A DNA stretch of 20,309 nt from a virus. Shown one piece after another: positions 1 through 6,296 of this stretch (within the stretch, counting starts at the first letter, position 1; every line of letters begins with the position of its first letter). The stretch lies in IMG/VR virus record IMGVR_UViG_3300027659_000276, positions 1-20,309 of that record; one strand, given 5' to 3'. The notes below the pieces were generated by a model, which saw only the letters and a program-made list of their open reading frames with translations, did no database searches and was not told the DNA's origin. Position numbers and translations under genes: made by a program.

Positions 1-213
1 AATCACAATCAACGCAAATATACAGATAAACGCACTCGTTGGGGTGATGATATATTTGATAACAAGATAGCTAGTATTCCTATGACTGTCTTTGACGAAT
101 TAAACAAAAAAGGTATTATGCGTGGCTTCCATGTCATAGACCAAAAAGGCTTTAGAAAATTTCTTAATGACCCAGATAACAGAGTGTTTCGTACACGAGA
201 AGGCACAGTATAA
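1..213 (+). CDS. 3' end of an unrecognised small phage protein (partial)
   Basis: The frame is open from base 1 and ends in TAA at 211-213, giving 70 residues without a start. The stop overlaps the next ATG (TAATG at 211-215), so the two genes are translationally coupled. The visible part is basic and soluble, with a motif around residues 48-66 (KGFRKFLNDPDNRVFRTR) that resembles the C-termini of small phage proteins encoded next to neck genes. This resemblance is from memory only. Its place just upstream of the head-tail adaptor suggests a head or neck accessory gene, but no function can be assigned. An overlapping minus-strand frame (9-206) is considered a shadow. Confidence 0.75.
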   Translation, partial: NHNQRKYTDKRTRWGDDIFDNKIASIPMTVFDELNKKGIMRGFHVIDQKGFRKFLNDPDNRVFRTREGTV

Positions 214-827
214 TGGCATTTACAACATACACAGAACTAAAAGCATCTGTAGCTGATTACTTGGCTCGTACAGACTTAACAGCACAAATCCCAGACTTTA
301 TTACTCTAGCAGAAAAAAGACTGAAAAGAGATTTGCGTATTAGACAAATGCTTAAAGTTGTAACAGCAACTATGACAGCAGCAGACGCTACTGTAGCCTT
401 GCCTAGTGACTTTCTAGCAATGAGAGATTTGCATGTAGCTACTAACCCTGCAACACCTATAGAGTATTTAAGTCCTAGTAATTTCTACGCTAACGCTAGA
501 ACAACAGAATCAGGTAAACCTTCTAAATACTCAATACTAGCAGCAGAGTTTGTTTTTGCACCTGTACCTGATAGTGCTTATACACTTTCTATGCTTTATT
601 ACGCAGCACCTACAGAACTCAGTACATCTGTATCATCTAATGTATTTTTGGCTACTTGCCCAGACCTACTTCTTTATGGTGCATTAGGTGAAGCAGAACC
701 TTACTTACTAAATGACGCAAGATTACAAACTTGGGCTTCTCTTTATGATAGAGGCGTAATAGCTTTATCAACTTCAGACGATTCTAGTGAGTATGGAAGC
801 AGTCCTTTAACAATAACAATCGCATAG
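213..827 (+). CDS. Head-tail adaptor / connector protein (SU10-adaptor-like)
   Basis: A 204-residue protein. Such adaptors form a ring under the portal and connect it to the short tail. The N-terminal part (about 1-50) is helical with a pattern typical of the family: an opening MAFTTYTEL, a helix running to ARTDLTAQIPDFITLAEKRL, then RDLRIRQML. A beta-rich middle follows, with DFLAMRDLHV and later Y(I/T)LSMLYY segments. The C-terminal part returns to helix (LLLYGALGEAEPYL, then LYDRGV), ending in a flexible Ser-rich tail. The length matches the adaptor family of SU10-like podoviruses. Start at 213 is set by the TAATG overlap with the upstream stop. Family assignment rests on recognised sequence style and gene position, and a profile search would confirm it. 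Confidence 0.75.
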   Translation: MAFTTYTELKASVADYLARTDLTAQIPDFITLAEKRLKRDLRIRQMLKVVTATMTAADATVALPSDFLAMRDLHVATNPATPIEYLSPSNFYANARTTESGKPSKYSILAAEFVFAPVPDSAYTLSMLYYAAPTELSTSVSSNVFLATCPDLLLYGALGEAEPYLLNDARLQTWASLYDRGVIALSTSDDSSEYGSSPLTITIA

Positions 828-836
828 GAAAACATC

Positions 837-1229
837 ATGGCAGAAATGAGTAATTATTTAGAGAACGCTTTAATTAACGTAACTCTACGAGCAACATCTT
901 ACACAGCACCTACAACAGTTTATGTAGCATTATATACAACAGACCCAACAGACGCAGATGTAGGCACAGAAGTTAGTACATCTGGTACTGGTTATGCTAG
1001 AACAGCAGTTACCTTTGGAGCACCGTCTAATGGTGTTTCTACTAACTCTGCTACAGTTACATTTCCAACTGCTACAGCAGCTTTTGGAACAGTAACGCAT
1101 ATCGGTTTAAGAGATGCTTCTACAGCAGGTAATTTACTTTACCATACACCTTTAGATACATCTAAAACAATTGATGCTGGTGATATATTTAGTATTACCA
1201 CAGGCAATTTATCTGTGACTTTAGCTTAA
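837..1229 (+). CDS. Small tail-fibre / appendage-like structural protein
   Basis: A 130-residue protein, rich in Thr, Ala, Ser and Gly with almost no Lys or Cys. It opens with a short helix (MSNYLENALINVTLR) followed by what looks like an all-beta domain. It contains TTVYVALYTTDPT at about residues 26-38 and TVTHIGLRDASTAGNLLYHTPLD at about 84-106, a pattern common in a widespread phage structural family found beside tail genes. An AGGA site lies at 828-831, just before the start at 837; an internal ATG at 846 is a less likely alternative. It is the first gene after the adaptor and lies in a run of fibre-like genes, so a peripheral tail or fibre role is inferred. No attachment or enzymatic motif is seen. 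Confidence 0.6.
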   Translation: MAEMSNYLENALINVTLRATSYTAPTTVYVALYTTDPTDADVGTEVSTSGTGYARTAVTFGAPSNGVSTNSATVTFPTATAAFGTVTHIGLRDASTAGNLLYHTPLDTSKTIDAGDIFSITTGNLSVTLA

Positions 1230-1238
1230 GGATAATTC

Positions 1239-1730
1239 ATGGCTCTAGTAGTCAAGGATCGTGTTCAAGAAACAAGTACAACTACAGGCACAGGCACTAT
1301 TACGCTTCTTGGTGCAGTATCTGGCTTCCAATCATTCTCTGTTATTGGTAATGGTAATACTACTTACTACGCTATCGTATTAGGTACAGAGTTTGAGGTA
1401 GGTCTAGGTACATATACATCTTCAGGCACTACTTTATCTCGCACTACTGTATTAGAGTCTAGCAATAGCGGATCTCTAGTCAACTTTAGTGCAGGCACAA
1501 AGAATGTATTTGTAACTTATCCTGCTGAAAAAGCTGTTTATCAAGATGCTAATGGTGATGCTTATGCTCCACAGTTTGCAGCATCTAACGGACTTAATGT
1601 TAATAACGGAACTATAGGTACATCTTACACATTCCCTACAGGATATAACTCTGTAGAAGCTGGGGATATTACAATTTCAGGAAGTGTTACAGTTACAGTT
1701 CCTTCTACATCAAGATGGGTGATAGTATGA
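1239..1730 (+). CDS. Tail-fibre-like protein, short beta-rich
   Basis: A 163-residue Thr/Gly/Ser-rich protein. The first half (MALVVKDRVQETSTTTGTG, then FQSFSVIGNGNTTYYAIV) is a module seen very often at the N-terminus of fibre proteins in environmental phage genomes. It continues with GTYTSSGTTLSRTTVLESS and VTYPAEKAVYQD. The C-terminus (GSVTVTVPSTSRWVIV) is the closing beta segment also typical of fibre pieces, so the protein reads as a complete small fibre unit, not a truncated one. AAGGA at 1229-1233 lies just before the start. Its TGA stop overlaps the next start as ATGA at 1727-1730. Probable virion-surface appendage; the receptor is unknown. Confidence 0.6.
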   Translation: MALVVKDRVQETSTTTGTGTITLLGAVSGFQSFSVIGNGNTTYYAIVLGTEFEVGLGTYTSSGTTLSRTTVLESSNSGSLVNFSAGTKNVFVTYPAEKAVYQDANGDAYAPQFAASNGLNVNNGTIGTSYTFPTGYNSVEAGDITISGSVTVTVPSTSRWVIV

Positions 1731-2836
1731 GTACAATTATAAATGCAACTACCACTAATGGTGTAGTGATACAACCTGATAATAGTGGCTCATTAGTATT
1801 ACAAACTAATAGCGGTACTACAGCTCTTACTATAGATACATCACAAAGAGCAGCCTTTGTAGCTGGAACAGCAGCATTACCAGCTATCACCACAACAGGT
1901 GATACAAACACAGGTATATGGTTTCCTGCAGCAGATACTATAGCTTTTGCTGAAGGTGGTGCAGAGTCTATGCGTATAGACTCTAGTGGTAATGTAATAG
2001 TCAATGATACAGCTCAATCAGGTTCTGCAAAACTTACAGTTAAACAAACAGCTGATACTACAATAGGTGGAATTGCTATTGTTGCTACTGACGGCAATGG
2101 TGCTAATCTTTCTCGATTAACTGATGGCGGTTTAACATTTCGTAATGGTGGTTCAGAACGTATGCGTATAGACTCTAGTGGTAATGTGTTGGTAGGTAAA
2201 TCTTCTGCTAGTGGAGCAGTTGCTGGGGTTCAATTAGAACCATCAGGGTTGACAACTCTTGTTAGAAGTGGCGGTGTTGTTCTACAAATTAACAGATTAA
2301 CAAACGATGGGAATCTTATTGATTTTTATCAAGATACTGCTTTAGAAGGTAGTATTTCTGTATCTGGCTCAACAGTTTCTTACAATGGTGGTCACTTATC
2401 TCGTTGGTCACAATGGCAAAATGAAACAGGTAAGCCTAATGTATATCGTGGTTCAGTATTAGAGTCAGTTGATGCTATGTGTGAATGGGAAAAAAATGGT
2501 CAACCATTACCTAACGAACAAGCTACAAAGACTATTGTATCTACAACACTTGCATCTAAAGCAGTAGCTGGTGTATTTGATAGATATGATGAAGATGATG
2601 AAAATAATCCATACGACTTCTATGTAGCACAGTCTGGTGACTTTGTTATTCGTATAGCACAAGGTGTTACAGTTCAAAATGGTGACTTACTAGAGTCAGC
2701 AGGTGATGGCACAGCCAAACCACAAACAGATGACATTTGTCGTTCATCAACTATCGCAAAAGTAACATCTAACCATGTAAGTGCTACATACGAAGATGGT
2801 TCATACTGCGTTCCTTGTATTTTAATGATAGGATAA
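1727..2836 (+). CDS. Tail-fibre-like protein with repeated MRIDSSGNV motif
   Basis: A 369-residue protein if started at 1727. I prefer this ATG over the in-frame ATG at 1715 because it makes a classic ATGA overlap with the upstream stop. The N-terminal half is a repetitive beta fibre: a segment about GDTNTGIWFPAADTIAFAEGG leads into ESMRIDSSGNVIV, and the second half of that segment recurs as GGSERMRIDSSGNVLVG 64 residues later. This style of repeat is well known in marine phage fibres. From about residue 220 the composition changes to a globular, acidic domain containing ENNPYDFYVAQSGDFVIRI, GDLLESAGDGTAKPQ and RSSTIAKV. This is likely a C-terminal folding or receptor-facing domain. I see no clear catalytic signature in it. 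Product role is inferred from composition and context. Confidence 0.65.
   Translation: MSTIINATTTNGVVIQPDNSGSLVLQTNSGTTALTIDTSQRAAFVAGTAALPAITTTGDTNTGIWFPAADTIAFAEGGAESMRIDSSGNVIVNDTAQSGSAKLTVKQTADTTIGGIAIVATDGNGANLSRLTDGGLTFRNGGSERMRIDSSGNVLVGKSSASGAVAGVQLEPSGLTTLVRSGGVVLQINRLTNDGNLIDFYQDTALEGSISVSGSTVSYNGGHLSRWSQWQNETGKPNVYRGSVLESVDAMCEWEKNGQPLPNEQATKTIVSTTLASKAVAGVFDRYDEDDENNPYDFYVAQSGDFVIRIAQGVTVQNGDLLESAGDGTAKPQTDDICRSSTIAKVTSNHVSATYEDGSYCVPCILMIG
1955..1995 (+). repeat. Direct repeat copy 1 in fibre gene
   Basis: A 41-base segment that matches bases 2147-2187 with four mismatches, and is identical over its last 27 bases (1969-1995). It encodes the GGAESMRIDSSGNV unit. The copies lie 192 bases (64 codons) apart, so they are in frame. 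Confidence 0.85.
2147..2187 (+). repeat. Direct repeat copy 2 in fibre gene
   Basis: Second copy of the 41-base in-frame repeat, encoding GGSERMRIDSSGNV. The mismatches to copy 1 cluster in the ESM/ERM part, while the 27 bases over MRIDSSGNV are identical. Exact identity over 27 bases with freely substitutable codons suggests recent duplication or gene conversion. Confidence 0.85.
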
Positions 2837-2839
2837 CTA

Positions 2840-3382
2840 ATGGCTAACCTTATACTTAACGGTTCTACATCTGGTAGCGTTACATTATCCTCTCCAGCAG
2901 TATCAGGCACAACTACGCTAACATTGCCTACTACAAGTGGGACTGTGTTGACAACAACATCACCTAAAACAGGAAATGTAATACAAGTTGTAAATGCAGT
3001 TATTTCATCACAATCAAGCACAACAGGTACTAGCTATGTTGAATCAACTGTAACAGCATCTATCACCCCAACATCATCATCAAGTAAAATTTTAATATTA
3101 ATATCTGGATACCAAAGAATAAATGCGGCTGGTGCTTCAATATCATCAACAATATATAGAAATGCTTCTTCTTTAGAATCTACTACATTAGGAATGTCCT
3201 ATATGTATGGAAATAATACTACATTAGAATTTCAAGGCGTGCTTACATGGTTAGATTCTCCAGCAACAACTTCTTCTACTGCATATAAATTATATTTTAA
3301 ACGCGGGGATGCTGCAGGAACTGCATTTGTTGGACAGAGCCTCTCTTCTACTTCAATTACTTTAATGGAGATTGCGGGATAA
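2840..3382 (+). CDS. Tail-fibre-like protein with C-terminal beta domain
   Basis: A 180-residue protein. The N-terminal 36 residues (MANLILNGSTSGSVTLSSPA, then TTTLTLPTTSGTVLTT) are a fibre leader seen repeatedly in environmental phages. The remainder looks like a compact jelly-roll-type beta domain with VVNAVISSQSSTTGTSYVES, then SSSKILILISGYQRINAAGAS and YKLYFKRGDAAGTAFVG. The second half resembles phage fibre tip domains in which short beta strands alternate with hydrophilic loops. AGGATAACTA before the start at 2840 supplies the ribosome site, and the stop overlaps the next start (TAATG, 3380-3384). Likely a surface appendage piece; the receptor is unknown. Confidence 0.6.
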   Translation: MANLILNGSTSGSVTLSSPAVSGTTTLTLPTTSGTVLTTTSPKTGNVIQVVNAVISSQSSTTGTSYVESTVTASITPTSSSSKILILISGYQRINAAGASISSTIYRNASSLESTTLGMSYMYGNNTTLEFQGVLTWLDSPATTSSTAYKLYFKRGDAAGTAFVGQSLSSTSITLMEIAG

Positions 3383-3651
3383 TGGATAAACATTCAGCCA
3401 TATATAAACTTTATCCTAATGTAATCACTATTCGTGGTGATGTTGCTTACGATAAAGACGAACATGAAGTTGCATACGATAACGTTGCAGTAGAAGTTTT
3501 AATGGCTTCTGAAGAATACAAAACTAAACGTGCATCAGAATACCCAGCTATCACAGACCAACTAGACTACATCTACCACAACGGTATAGACGCATGGAAA
3601 ACAGACATGATTGACCCTGTAAAAGCAAAGTATCCTAAAGGAGCAGTATAA
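3382..3651 (+). CDS. Small non-repetitive protein within fibre array (possible fibre accessory)
   Basis: An 89-residue, mixed alpha/beta protein with normal composition, unlike the Thr/Ser-rich neighbours. It contains PNVITIRGDVAYDKDEHEV near the start and, at about residues 54-73, a motif of the type EYPAITDQLDYIYHNGIDAW followed by KAKYPKG. The second motif is a recognisable signature of small phage proteins encoded next to tail fibres, some labelled XkdW-like in annotations. Both ends are coupled by TAATG (3380-3384 and 3649-3653), so it should be made in step with the fibre genes on each side. A role in fibre assembly or as a minor tail component is inferred from this position only. Confidence 0.6.
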   Translation: MDKHSAIYKLYPNVITIRGDVAYDKDEHEVAYDNVAVEVLMASEEYKTKRASEYPAITDQLDYIYHNGIDAWKTDMIDPVKAKYPKGAV

Positions 3652-4586
3652 TGCCTGTTAGCATCTCTGGAACAAATGGCATAACTAATGCTACATGGAC
3701 TACTGGTACAAGACCGTCTGCTCCTAGTGCAGGACAGCAAGGATATAATTCTACTATTAATGCTTTTGAATATTATAATGGCACATCTTGGCAAATTGTT
3801 GTTTCAAATTATATCTATTCTGCATCTTATCTAATTGTAGCTGGTGGCGGTGGTAATGGTATAGGATTTGGTGCAGGAGCAGGAGCTGGTGGATTATTGT
3901 CTGGAACCTCAACATTAACAGCAGGAACAACTTATACATTTGTTGTAGGTGCTGGTGGTGGCACTAATGGACCAAATACAAACGGAACAAATGGAAATAA
4001 CTCTACAGGATTAGGCTTAACAGCTATTGGTGGAGGTCGTGGTGCTTGCTCTACTGCTGGGTCTCCTGGAGTAGGTGGGTCAGGAGGAGCAGGTTCTTTA
4101 CCTAGTGTGGCTGGTGCAGCTGGAACTGCAGGTCAAGGTAATGCTGGAGGAGCAGGTAATGCTTCAACTGCAGCAGGTGGCGGTGGTGGTGCTGGGTCAG
4201 CTGGAGCAGCTCCTGTAGGAAATGTTGGAGGTGTAGGTGGAGCTGGAGCTATTTCTACATTAATTACAACAGCTCAAGCAACATCAAATAGCGTAGGACA
4301 AGTAGTAAGCACATCTGTATATTTTGCTGGTGGCGGTAATGGAAATGGTACTGGTGGTGGTGGAACACCATCTAATGGAGGAACAGCACAAGGTTCTCAA
4401 GGAGCTGTTAATTCAGGTTCTGGTAGTGGTGGCGATACTAATCCCGGAGGAGGAGGGTCAGGAGTGGTTCTGTTATCCGTACCAACAGTAAGTTACTCTG
4501 GCACAACTACAGGAAGCCCAGCAGTAGTTACTAATGGCTCAGACACAGTTATAATATTTAAATCTTCAGGAAGCTACACAGCATAA
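3651..4586 (+). CDS. Glycine-rich tail-fibre-like protein
   Basis: A 311-residue protein. Residues 1-60 resemble a fibre leader: TNGITNATWTTGTRPSAPS, then GQQGYNSTINAFEYYNGTSWQ, a pattern often found just before fibre tips. From YLIVAGGGG (about residue 62) to about residue 270 the sequence is dominated by Gly, Ala, Ser, Asn and Thr with GGAG, GGNG and GGGG runs. This matches the phage glycine-rich domain class that forms polyglycine-II-type tips in some adhesins. The C-terminus returns to beta (GVVLLSVPT, then SDTVIIFKSSGSYTA), which is how such glycine-rich domains usually close. Likely a receptor-binding or adhesin tip; fold and receptor are inferred from composition and family style. Confidence 0.7.
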   Translation: MPVSISGTNGITNATWTTGTRPSAPSAGQQGYNSTINAFEYYNGTSWQIVVSNYIYSASYLIVAGGGGNGIGFGAGAGAGGLLSGTSTLTAGTTYTFVVGAGGGTNGPNTNGTNGNNSTGLGLTAIGGGRGACSTAGSPGVGGSGGAGSLPSVAGAAGTAGQGNAGGAGNASTAAGGGGGAGSAGAAPVGNVGGVGGAGAISTLITTAQATSNSVGQVVSTSVYFAGGGNGNGTGGGGTPSNGGTAQGSQGAVNSGSGSGGDTNPGGGGSGVVLLSVPTVSYSGTTTGSPAVVTNGSDTVIIFKSSGSYTA

Positions 4587-4595
4587 GGAAAAAAT

Positions 4596-4943
4596 ATGTC
4601 ACATTTTGCAAAAGTTTTAGAAGGTAAAGTAGTACAAGTTATAGTAGCAGAAAAAGAATTCTTTGATACATTTGTAGACTCAAGTGCAGGCACTTGGTTA
4701 CAAACTTCATACAACACACATGGTAATCAACATCCAGAAGGTAGACCTTTAAGAGGTAACTATGCTGGTATTGGTTACAATTATGATGCTACTAATGACG
4801 TATTCTACGCACCACAACCATTTCCATCATGGATACTAAACAATACAACATGGTTATGGGAAGCACCTGTAGCTATGCCTACAGACGGTAAACAATATAA
4901 ATGGAATGAGTCCATTACTAACTGGGAAGAAGTAACACTTTAA
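4596..4943 (+). CDS. Small conserved phage protein next to fibre genes
   Basis: A 115-residue protein of ordinary composition. It begins MSHFAKVLEGKVVQVIVAEK and carries GTWLQTSYNTHGNQHPEG, then LRGNYAGIGYNYDATNDVFY, PQPFPSWILNNTTWLWEAP and GKQYKWNESITNWEEV. This whole pattern, rich in Trp and Tyr, is a recognised small protein of cyanophage-like and other aquatic phage genomes. Its usual location beside tail fibres suggests a virion or fibre accessory role, but the function is not established. AAGGA at 4586-4590 precedes the ATG. The terminal repeated W/E pattern hints at a small beta domain ending on the N-W-E segment. Confidence 0.65.
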   Translation: MSHFAKVLEGKVVQVIVAEKEFFDTFVDSSAGTWLQTSYNTHGNQHPEGRPLRGNYAGIGYNYDATNDVFYAPQPFPSWILNNTTWLWEAPVAMPTDGKQYKWNESITNWEEVTL

Positions 4944-4953
4944 GGAGCAATAA

Positions 4954-5730
4954 ATGTTTGGAATAGCTAGTTTTTCCCAAGCTCCCTTTAGTTCGTTAGC
5001 AGGAAGATTTGTAGAAGCATCTGCAGCAATAACAGCAGACGCAACGGTAAGTGTTTCAGGTACACGCTTTAGAACATCTAATGCTAGTATAAACGCTACT
5101 GCAACAGTTACAGTTACTCTAAGTGGTTCATTAGTATTTGGCACAGCAGTTATAAATGGATTTGCAGACGTATCTGCATTAGGCACTAGAACACAATTTG
5201 GTAGTGGTGCAATATTTGCAGAAGCTATCGTATCTGCTACTGGTGGTTCTCTCGCACTAGCTTCAGCAAGCATTACAGCAACAGGTACAGTTGTAGCAAA
5301 TGGCAATACACTTTCTAGTGGTAATGCTTCTATCACAGCCAATGCTGTTGTTCAAGCCAATGCCTTTAGAACACAATTTAGTAGTGGTGCTATTACAGGA
5401 ACGGCTACAGTATCAGCACTTGGTGGTATGGTATTTGATGGTATTGCAGATGTTACAGGATTTGCTACAGTTACAGCTAGTCCTAACGCTATATTTGCAG
5501 GATTTGCTTATGTAGAAGGTATAGGAAGTGTAACAGCTAAAGGCAGTAGGTTAGGTGAAGAATGGATACCTGTACCAGTAGGCACAGAAGCATGGGCACC
5601 AGTTACAGCAGGCACAGAAACATGGACAGCAGTAGCACCTTCTACAGATACATGGACACCAGTTACAGCAGGAACAGAAACTTGGACTGATACAATTCCA
5701 AGTACAGACATTTGGTTAAGACAAGGGTAA
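4954..5730 (+). CDS. Repetitive Ala/Thr/Val fibre-like protein with Trp decapeptide tail
   Basis: A 258-residue protein. Residues 15-200 are a degenerate beta repeat of the type A.I.A.A.V.A.G, with units such as SASITATGTVVANG and SGAITGTATVSALGG. An N-terminal segment FGIASFSQAPFSSLAG precedes it. Residues 201-258 switch to a regular ten-residue repeat with Trp at 204, 214, 224, 234, 244 and 254 (for example STDTWTPVTA). There is no Cys, and it looks like an extended shaft with a distinct tip or linker. An AAGGAG site at 4942-4947 precedes the ATG. Probably a virion fibre or appendage component. I do not recognise a specific family beyond its low-complexity nature. Confidence 0.6.
   Translation: MFGIASFSQAPFSSLAGRFVEASAAITADATVSVSGTRFRTSNASINATATVTVTLSGSLVFGTAVINGFADVSALGTRTQFGSGAIFAEAIVSATGGSLALASASITATGTVVANGNTLSSGNASITANAVVQANAFRTQFSSGAITGTATVSALGGMVFDGIADVTGFATVTASPNAIFAGFAYVEGIGSVTAKGSRLGEEWIPVPVGTEAWAPVTAGTETWTAVAPSTDTWTPVTAGTETWTDTIPSTDIWLRQG
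5188..5390 (+). repeat. Direct repeat pair in the Ala/Thr/Val repeat gene
   Basis: Bases 5188-5210 and 5368-5390 match at 22 of 23 positions and lie 180 bases (60 codons) apart. They encode RTQFGSGA and RTQFSSGA. The 60-codon spacing suggests that an approximately 60-residue block of the fibre repeat was duplicated, with the rest since diverged. Confidence 0.75.
5554..5727 (+). repeat. Tandem 30-base repeat encoding a Trp decapeptide
   Basis: Six units of 9-10 codons with Trp at a strict ten-residue spacing. Internal units read GTEAWAPVTA, GTETWTAVAP, STDTWTPVTA and GTETWTDTIP. Units two and four are closest at the DNA level (the run from the ACCAGTTACAGCAGG block to ACAGAAAC.TGGAC). Odd and even units alternate (GTE... 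against STD...) in the second half, suggesting amplification of a 20-residue pair. Confidence 0.85.
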
Positions 5731-5733
5731 AAA

Positions 5734-6294
5734 ATGGCAAAGACAAAAATTAGTGAATATTCATCAACCCCAGCAAGTAATACCGACATTAGTAATATTA
5801 ACATTGCTGAAGGATGCTCACCTGCAAACGTAAATAATGCTATTCGTTCTTTAATGGCTCAACTAAAAGATCAACAAGATGGCACAGGCGGTGATAACTT
5901 TACAGTAGGTGGAAACTTATCTGTTACAGGAACATCTACGCTTACTGGTAATGTTACTGCCCCAACACAATCATCTTCTGATAATTCTACTAAAGTAGCT
6001 ACAACAGCTTTTGTAACGACTAAAGTAGGTACACTAGGTACAATTTCAACTCAAAATGCTAATGCTGTTGCAATAACAGGCGGAACTATTAATGGCACTA
6101 CATTAGGTGCAACAACACCAGCAGCAGGTACATTTAGCACATTAACTTCAGCAAGTGCAGCGATTACTGGTGGTACTATTACTGGTACAACAATAAACTC
6201 TGTTACTGTGGGCTCTAACGCATCTGGAGCTAAAACTCTTTCAACAGCAGCTCCAACAGGTGGTTCTAATGGAGATGTTTGGTATAGGTATTAA
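5734..6294 (+). CDS. Tail-fibre-like protein
   Basis: A 186-residue protein. The N-terminus MAKTKISEYSSTPASNTDIS, followed by a helix-prone NVNNAIRSLMAQLKDQQDG, is a very common start of fibre proteins in aquatic phages. The shaft then has GNLSVTGTSTLTGNVTAPT, KVATTAFVTTKV and repeated ITGGTI(N/T)GTT units. It ends with GGSNGDVWYRY, a motif that in other phages often leads into a further carbohydrate-facing tip. AAGGG at 5723-5727 gives a weak ribosome site. The next gene starts only 2 bases after its stop. Likely a fibre component; it and the following gene could be two parts of one functional appendage. Confidence 0.65.
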   Translation: MAKTKISEYSSTPASNTDISNINIAEGCSPANVNNAIRSLMAQLKDQQDGTGGDNFTVGGNLSVTGTSTLTGNVTAPTQSSSDNSTKVATTAFVTTKVGTLGTISTQNANAVAITGGTINGTTLGATTPAAGTFSTLTSASAAITGGTITGTTINSVTVGSNASGAKTLSTAAPTGGSNGDVWYRY

Positions 6295-6296
6295 TT

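Noticed and set aside
9-206. Minus-strand open frame of 65 codons
   Set aside because: It lies opposite the coding 3' end of the first plus-strand gene, whose frame is open and coupled by TAATG. The opposite frame has no ribosome site or recognisable product.
1705-2004. Minus-strand frame opposite the fibre gene
   Set aside because: It is composed of Val/Ile/Pro runs that are a by-product of the Thr/Gly/Asn-rich plus-strand codons. The same holds for minus frames at 2674-3021, 4854-5342 and 5508-5804.
2300-2836. Autoproteolytic or peptidase C-terminal domain in the 369-aa fibre protein
   Set aside because: The C-terminal domain is clearly different from the repeats, but I see no catalytic Ser/Lys or Glu/Asp pattern that I can match to a known fibre peptidase.
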